Below, piece by piece: positions 7,588 to 10,347 of a stretch of DNA of 10,347 bases. Within the stretch, counting starts at the first letter, position 1, and every line of letters starts with the position of its first letter. Origin of the DNA: JBBSGC01 sp038254525 (GTDB taxonomy: Bacteria > Actinomycetota > Actinomycetes > Propionibacteriales > Nocardioidaceae); NCBI GenBank assembly GCA_038254525.1, contig JBBSGC010000070.1:1-10347 (forward strand). Reading direction: 5' to 3'. The position numbers and the translations under genes are program-made. The notes under the pieces were generated by a model. It was not told the origin of the DNA. It made no database searches and saw only the letters and a program-made list of their open reading frames with translations.

Positions 7588-8990
7588 TGCTGCCTCCGGA
7601 TCGCCGACAGGACAAGGTCGCGCACTTGCACCATCATCGCCTCGTCGTCCGCCTCGACGTTGAGGCGGAGCAGCGACTCGGTGTTGGACGCCCGCAGATT
7701 GAACCACCACCGCGCCGAGGCCACGGTCAGCCCGTCCAGGTGGTCGATCTCCAGGCTCGGCTCGGCAGCTGTCGCCGCCTCGACGGCACGGATGGCTGCC
7801 GCCGCGTCGGACACCACGCTGTTGATCTCCCCCGAGGCCGGGTAGCGGTCGAAGGGTGCCACCAGGGCAGACAGCGGCCGTGGCGACTCGGCAACCGCCG
7901 CGAGCACGTGCAAGGCGGCCAGCATGCCGGAGTCGGCGTTCCAGAAGGCCGCGAAGTAGTAGTGGCCCGAGTGCTCCCCACCGAAGACAGCCCCGTGGTC
8001 GGCCATCGCCGCCTTCACTCCGGAGTGGCCCACCCGCGTACGGACGGGGACACCCCCCGCAGCGCGCACCTCCTCGGCAACGGCCCGTGAACAGGTGAGG
8101 CTGTGCACGATCGTGGCACCCGGATGTCTGGCGAGCTCACGTCGCGCGACCAGGGCGATGACCGCCGACGCGCTGATCGGTGCACCCGTCTCGTCGACCA
8201 CGAAGCAGCGGTCGGCGTCGCCGTCGAAGGCCAGCCCGAGGTCGGCCCGCTCGGCCCGCACCGCCGCCTGCAGGTCGACCAGGTTTGCGGGGTCCAACGG
8301 GTCGGGCGGATGGGCCGGGAAGCTGCCGTCGAGCTCGAAGTTCAGCGCGACCAGCTCCAGGTCGAGGGCGCCGAGGACCGCCGGTGCCGTGACGCCGGCC
8401 ATCGCGTTGGCCGCATCCACGACGACGCGTAGGCGCCGGCCGCCTACCGGCGCCAGGGCTCGCAGGTGCCGGGCGTAGGCAGCGAGGACGTCGCGGCGCT
8501 CGATCGACCCCGAGGCGAGGTCACCGGCGGCCGCCTCGTTCAGGTGGGCCAGTCCTCGGGCCGCGACCTGGTCGAGCCCGCTCGCCCGTCCGACCGGGCG
8601 GGCTCCGGCCCGGCAGAGCTTGAGTCCGTTCCACTCCGGCGGGTTGTGGCTGGCGGTCACCATCACCCCCGGCAGGTCAAGCGACCCCGACGCGAAGTAC
8701 AGCTGGTCTGTCGAGGCCAGCCCGATGTCGATCACGTCCGTGCCGCGCTCGACCAGCCCGCGGCACAGCGCGGCGGCCAGCACGGGTGAGTGCAACCGCA
8801 TGTCGCGGCCGACCACGATCTGCGTCTGCTGCTCGCCACGCACCAGCACGTCTGCCACGCCGGCGCCGAGCGCCCTCATCCGGGTCTCGTCGAGATCGTC
8901 GGGAACCCGGCCGCGCACGTCGTGCGCCTTCACTACCGCCGCAAGCCGGCTCCCTGCGCGCGCGTCGGTCGGCTCGGGCGCCGCATTCAC
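7584..8990 (-). CDS. manB: phosphomannomutase/phosphoglucomutase
   Basis: α-D-phosphohexomutase that converts mannose-6-P to mannose-1-P (and often glucose-6-P to glucose-1-P), the step after ManA toward GDP-mannose. The 468-residue product has all four family loops. VTASHNP carries the phosphoserine (Ser114); DGDADR (256–261) is the Mg loop; GEHSGH (338–343) is the sugar-specificity loop; and RASNTES (433–439) in domain 4 binds the phosphate. The N-terminal VKAHDVRGRVPDDLD is typical of actinobacterial ManB. The start GTG at 8990 overlaps the DUF3499 stop as GTGA, with no strong ribosome-binding site, which suggests re-initiation by coupled ribosomes. It also overlaps the Trm112-like gene by 4 nt. 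Substrate preference between mannose and glucose phosphates cannot be read from the sequence; operon context favours mannose. Confidence 0.95.
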   Translation of the reverse strand: MNAAPEPTDARAGSRLAAVVKAHDVRGRVPDDLDETRMRALGAGVADVLVRGEQQTQIVVGRDMRLHSPVLAAALCRGLVERGTDVIDIGLASTDQLYFASGSLDLPGVMVTASHNPPEWNGLKLCRAGARPVGRASGLDQVAARGLAHLNEAAAGDLASGSIERRDVLAAYARHLRALAPVGGRRLRVVVDAANAMAGVTAPAVLGALDLELVALNFELDGSFPAHPPDPLDPANLVDLQAAVRAERADLGLAFDGDADRCFVVDETGAPISASAVIALVARRELARHPGATIVHSLTCSRAVAEEVRAAGGVPVRTRVGHSGVKAAMADHGAVFGGEHSGHYYFAAFWNADSGMLAALHVLAAVAESPRPLSALVAPFDRYPASGEINSVVSDAAAAIRAVEAATAAEPSLEIDHLDGLTVASARWWFNLRASNTESLLRLNVEADDEAMMVQVRDLVLSAIRRQQ

Positions 8991-9343
8991 GAGTCGAGGG
9001 ACCGCAGTACCCGCAGATGTCCACGCCGGCCGACCTCGACGGCCTGGCCCTGCGGTTCGGCAAGCACCACCGGACGCGCGGCCTCGCGAACCGCGTCGGC
9101 CAGCGCCTCGAGGTCATCGCCGCTGGGAGCACCGGCAGCCGGGTCTGGGGCCAGCCGGACGACCTCCCAGCCGCGAGGGGCGGACAGCCGCTGTGCGTGC
9201 TCTGCGCACAGGTCGTAGGAGTGCGGCTCAGCATAGGTGGCCAACGGGCCGAGCACGGCCGTCGAGTCGGCGTAGACGTACGTCAGAGTCGCGACCGCCC
9301 CCCGCAGGCACTCGGTGCGCGAACAGCGACGCAAAGGGCTCAC
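8987..9343 (-). CDS. DUF3499 protein with putative CxxxxC/CxxH zinc site
   Basis: A 118-residue protein matching the actinobacterial DUF3499 family (Rv3258c-like), function unknown. It begins VSPLRRCSRTECLRGAVATLTYVYADSTAVLGPLA and continues EPHSYDLCAEHAQRLSAPRGWEVVRL. Cys7 and Cys12 plus Cys46 and His49 (CxxxxC and CxxH, spaced by about 33 residues) look like a zinc-ribbon or treble-clef ligand set; this is my inference. A variable acidic/helical tail follows (about 65–118). The start is GTG at 9343, 6 nt after the minus-strand −10 TACGGT (9355–9350), with no ribosome-binding site, so it is probably translated from a leaderless mRNA. It is the first gene of the six-gene operon and overlaps manB by 4 nt. 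A longer reading from 9406 would run through the promoter and is not preferred. Confidence 0.88.
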   Translation of the reverse strand: MSPLRRCSRTECLRGAVATLTYVYADSTAVLGPLATYAEPHSYDLCAEHAQRLSAPRGWEVVRLAPDPAAGAPSGDDLEALADAVREAARPVVLAEPQGQAVEVGRRGHLRVLRSLDS

Positions 9344-9349
9344 CCGCTG

Positions 9350-9355
9350 ACCGTA
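9350..9355 (-). promoter_or_regulatory. leaderless promoter −10 for the DUF3499–manB–manA operon
   Basis: TACGGT on the minus strand fits TANNNT and ends 6 nt before the DUF3499 GTG, the spacing expected if transcription begins at the start codon. No −35 resembling TTGACA is visible 17–18 nt further upstream. It mirrors the plus-strand promoter at 9471–9476. Confidence 0.55.
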
Positions 9356-9380
9356 CCGGGCCAGCGCGCACGCTCGCCGC

Positions 9381-9407
9381 ATTGGCACTGGGGTCCCCCA
9401 CGCCAAT
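9381..9407. promoter_or_regulatory. dyad 1: ATTGGC…GGGG-T-CCCC…GCCAAT
   Basis: A 27-bp dyad centred on base 9394. Outer arms ATTGGC/GCCAAT are perfect inverses, inner arms GGGG/CCCC flank one base, and three mismatched positions lie between outer and inner arms. It sits just upstream of the likely −35 region of the DUF3499 promoter, a plausible operator position. Confidence 0.5.
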
Positions 9408-9413
9408 AGGTTC

Positions 9414-9434
9414 GTCGTAGGGGACCCCCATGAC
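9414..9434. promoter_or_regulatory. dyad 2: GTC…GGGG-A-CCCC…GAC
   Basis: A 21-bp dyad centred on base 9424, exactly 30 bp from dyad 1. Its core GGGGACCCC is the reverse complement of the dyad 1 core, and outer GTC/GAC arms add further symmetry. It lies midway between the two divergent promoters. Confidence 0.5.
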
Positions 9435-9447
9435 AGGTGTCGAGTAG

Positions 9448-9467
9448 CGGGATCGTCCCGAGTCGGG
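9448..9467. promoter_or_regulatory. dyad 3 and overlapping dyad in the zincin-like gene promoter
   Basis: CGGGA-TCG-TCCCG (9448–9460) is centred on 9454, again 30 bp from dyad 2. It overlaps a second perfect dyad CCCGA-G-TCGGG (9457–9467), sharing CCCG. Together they cover the −35 and spacer region of the plus-strand promoter, so a bound protein would be expected to affect that promoter. Confidence 0.45.
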
Positions 9468-9470
9468 TTC

Positions 9471-9476
9471 TAGAGT
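9471..9476 (+). promoter_or_regulatory. leaderless promoter −10 for the zincin-like gene
   Basis: TAGAGT, a good TANNNT hexamer, is followed by CGGTAC and then the GTG at 9483. The 6-nt gap is ideal for a transcript starting at the start codon, and no ribosome-binding site is present. No −35 consensus is seen at the expected distance. Confidence 0.6.
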
Positions 9477-9482
9477 CGGTAC

Positions 9483-9950
9483 GTGAGCATGGCTGCACAG
9501 TCGGAACCGGAACCTCCCCTGCGGCGCAGCGCGATGCGCGACCGGCGCGGGCGCGGGATGCGCGGGCCGTTGGCGCTGCCCGGCCCGCACTCCCCCGACG
9601 GGCTGCCCCTGCGGCTCGACCCCGTCACCCGCTTCGACGCCACGGTGGCCGAGATGATCGAGCGCTTGGAGGCGCGGTGCGGTGCGGCGCTGTCGGCCGT
9701 CGAGTTCGGCGTCGAGGAGGCGCCGTGGGTGGACGACGAGTGGCGTCCCGAGCAGGTGCCGACCGCGACCCTGGTGCGTGCCAGCGGGTCCTCACCGGCG
9801 CGGATCGTCGTGTTCAGGCTGCCGATCCGACGGCGGGCCACCGGTGGGCACGGCTCCCTGCGGCACCTGGTGCTCGACGCGCTCGTAGAACGGGTGGCCG
9901 AGCTGCTCGGTCGCGACCCCGACGAGATCGACCCTCGAATCGAGGACTGA
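9483..9950 (+). CDS. zincin-like 'metallopeptidase family' protein lacking the catalytic motif
   Basis: A 155-residue protein corresponding by context and pattern to the actinobacterial Rv3259-type family (PF06262, zincin_1), the only plus-strand gene here. It has a basic N-terminal segment (about 14–30), then LPLRLDPVTRFDATVAEMIERLEARCGAALSAVEFGVEEAP and TATLVRASGSSPARIVVFRLPI, and a C-terminal helix LVLDALVERVAELLGRDPDEIDP. In active zincins the last helix carries an HExxH-type motif; here it reads RHLVLDALVERVAELLG, so peptidase activity is unlikely. Function unknown. The GTG at 9483 is preferred because it falls 6 nt after TAGAGT; an in-frame ATG at 9489 would drop two residues. It is divergent from the DUF3499 operon and ends 9 nt from the convergent DUF5719 gene. 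Confidence 0.82.
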   Translation: MSMAAQSEPEPPLRRSAMRDRRGRGMRGPLALPGPHSPDGLPLRLDPVTRFDATVAEMIERLEARCGAALSAVEFGVEEAPWVDDEWRPEQVPTATLVRASGSSPARIVVFRLPIRRRATGGHGSLRHLVLDALVERVAELLGRDPDEIDPRIED

Positions 9951-9959
9951 CCGGCCGAG

Positions 9960-10347
9960 TCAACCCCGAGGCGACACAGCGGGCAGCGTGACGGTCGTTG
10001 GTGTCGAAACCAGCGGCAGGACCGACTGCAGGCTTCCCGATGAGTACGCCGCCGATGCCTCGACCGAGCCCGAGGTGGGCGTGAGCACCAGGTAGGCGAT
10101 GTCGGACACCGCAATGCCGCCGGCCAGATCGCCGCTGTCGACCTCCACCTGGCGACCGGCCGGTACGTCGACCCGAACGCTCCCGAGGGAGCCCCCCGCC
10201 GCGGCGAACGCATCGACGCGCACCGATCCAGAGGTGATCGCGTCTGCGCTGACCAGCGCCAGCATCGGCGCACCGGCCGATCCCGACGGCAGGTCGACCG
10301 GCACGACCGCCGGACCGGTGAGGGGCGCCGGCGCCGTCGCGTAGCCC
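9960..10347 (-). CDS. DUF5719-like protein, C-terminal part
   Basis: The reading frame enters from the right edge (GYATAPAPLTGPAVVPVDLPSG…) and continues to a TGA at 9962–9960, so 128 codons of the C-terminus are visible. The sequence alternates β-strand-like stretches (APMLALVSAD, SVRVDAFAAAG, SVRVDVPAGRQVEVD, VSDIAYLVLTPTSGSVEASAAY) and ends LQSVLPLVSTPTTVTLPAVSPRG. This is typical of the extracytoplasmic, β-rich DUF5719 proteins that in Actinobacteria lie beside a glycosyltransferase and whiB-type genes. Assignment rests on position and style rather than on a catalytic motif. The N-terminus, including any signal peptide or membrane anchor, is outside the window. It converges on the zincin-like gene with a 9-nt gap. 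Confidence 0.72.
   Translation of the reverse strand, partial: GYATAPAPLTGPAVVPVDLPSGSAGAPMLALVSADAITSGSVRVDAFAAAGGSLGSVRVDVPAGRQVEVDSGDLAGGIAVSDIAYLVLTPTSGSVEASAAYSSGSLQSVLPLVSTPTTVTLPAVSPRG

Noticed and set aside
7313..7615. N-terminal extension of the SIS protein over the Trm112-like gene
   Set aside because: Reads the Trm112 codons in the wrong frame; the family N-terminus FDDARLDD begins at the GTG at 7312.
9945..9961. Hairpin GACT…AGTC with CGGCCG core between the convergent zincin-like and DUF5719 stops
   Set aside because: Only four outer base pairs, no T-tract on either strand and overlap with both stop codons; too weak to call a bidirectional terminator.

Overview
The window is a high-GC core-genome segment of an actinobacterium. 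The base composition, GTG starts, leaderless-type promoters and gene order all point that way. The order lpqB–mtrB–mtrA–ahcY–(CDF transporter)–manA–SIS protein–Trm112–manB–DUF3499, then a divergent zincin-like gene and a DUF5719 gene, matches by recall the conserved neighbourhood around M. tuberculosis Rv3244c–Rv3259 and its Streptomyces counterpart. The tmk gene that sits between mtrA and ahcY in Mycobacterium is absent, so a non-mycobacterial lineage is likely. I cannot name the genus.

Layout from right to left, the direction of most transcription. At 9960–10347 is the C-terminal end of a DUF5719 protein (minus strand). At 9483–9950 a small plus-strand gene related to the PF06262-type zincin family ends 9 nt from it, tail to tail. 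The divergent intergenic region 9344–9482 carries two back-to-back leaderless-type promoters and several GC-rich dyads, three of them centred exactly 30 bp apart. From 9343 leftward runs a tight six-gene minus-strand operon: DUF3499, manB, Trm112-like, SIS-domain protein, manA, CDF transporter. Two of its junctions are GTGA overlaps and the others are gaps of 4–14 nt. It should supply mannose-6-P and mannose-1-P for GDP-mannose and hence mannosylated lipids, glycans and glycoproteins, with small zinc-binding proteins and a metal transporter attached.

Next is ahcY (S-adenosylhomocysteine hydrolase), probably with its own promoter and with a duplicated 13-bp element in its leader. After a 112-nt gap comes mtrA–mtrB–lpqB, the essential actinobacterial envelope/cell-division two-component system and its accessory lipoprotein. 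lpqB is cut by the window edge after 53 codons. The putative mtrA and ahcY promoters share a 19-nt element (16 of 19 identical).

No mobile element, CRISPR array, RNA gene or clear sign of horizontal transfer was seen. The window is mostly an ordinary housekeeping locus. The points worth a second look are regulatory (phased dyads, the ahcY leader, the mtrA leader hairpin) and a ManA that lacks a loop normally present between its zinc-ligand motifs.
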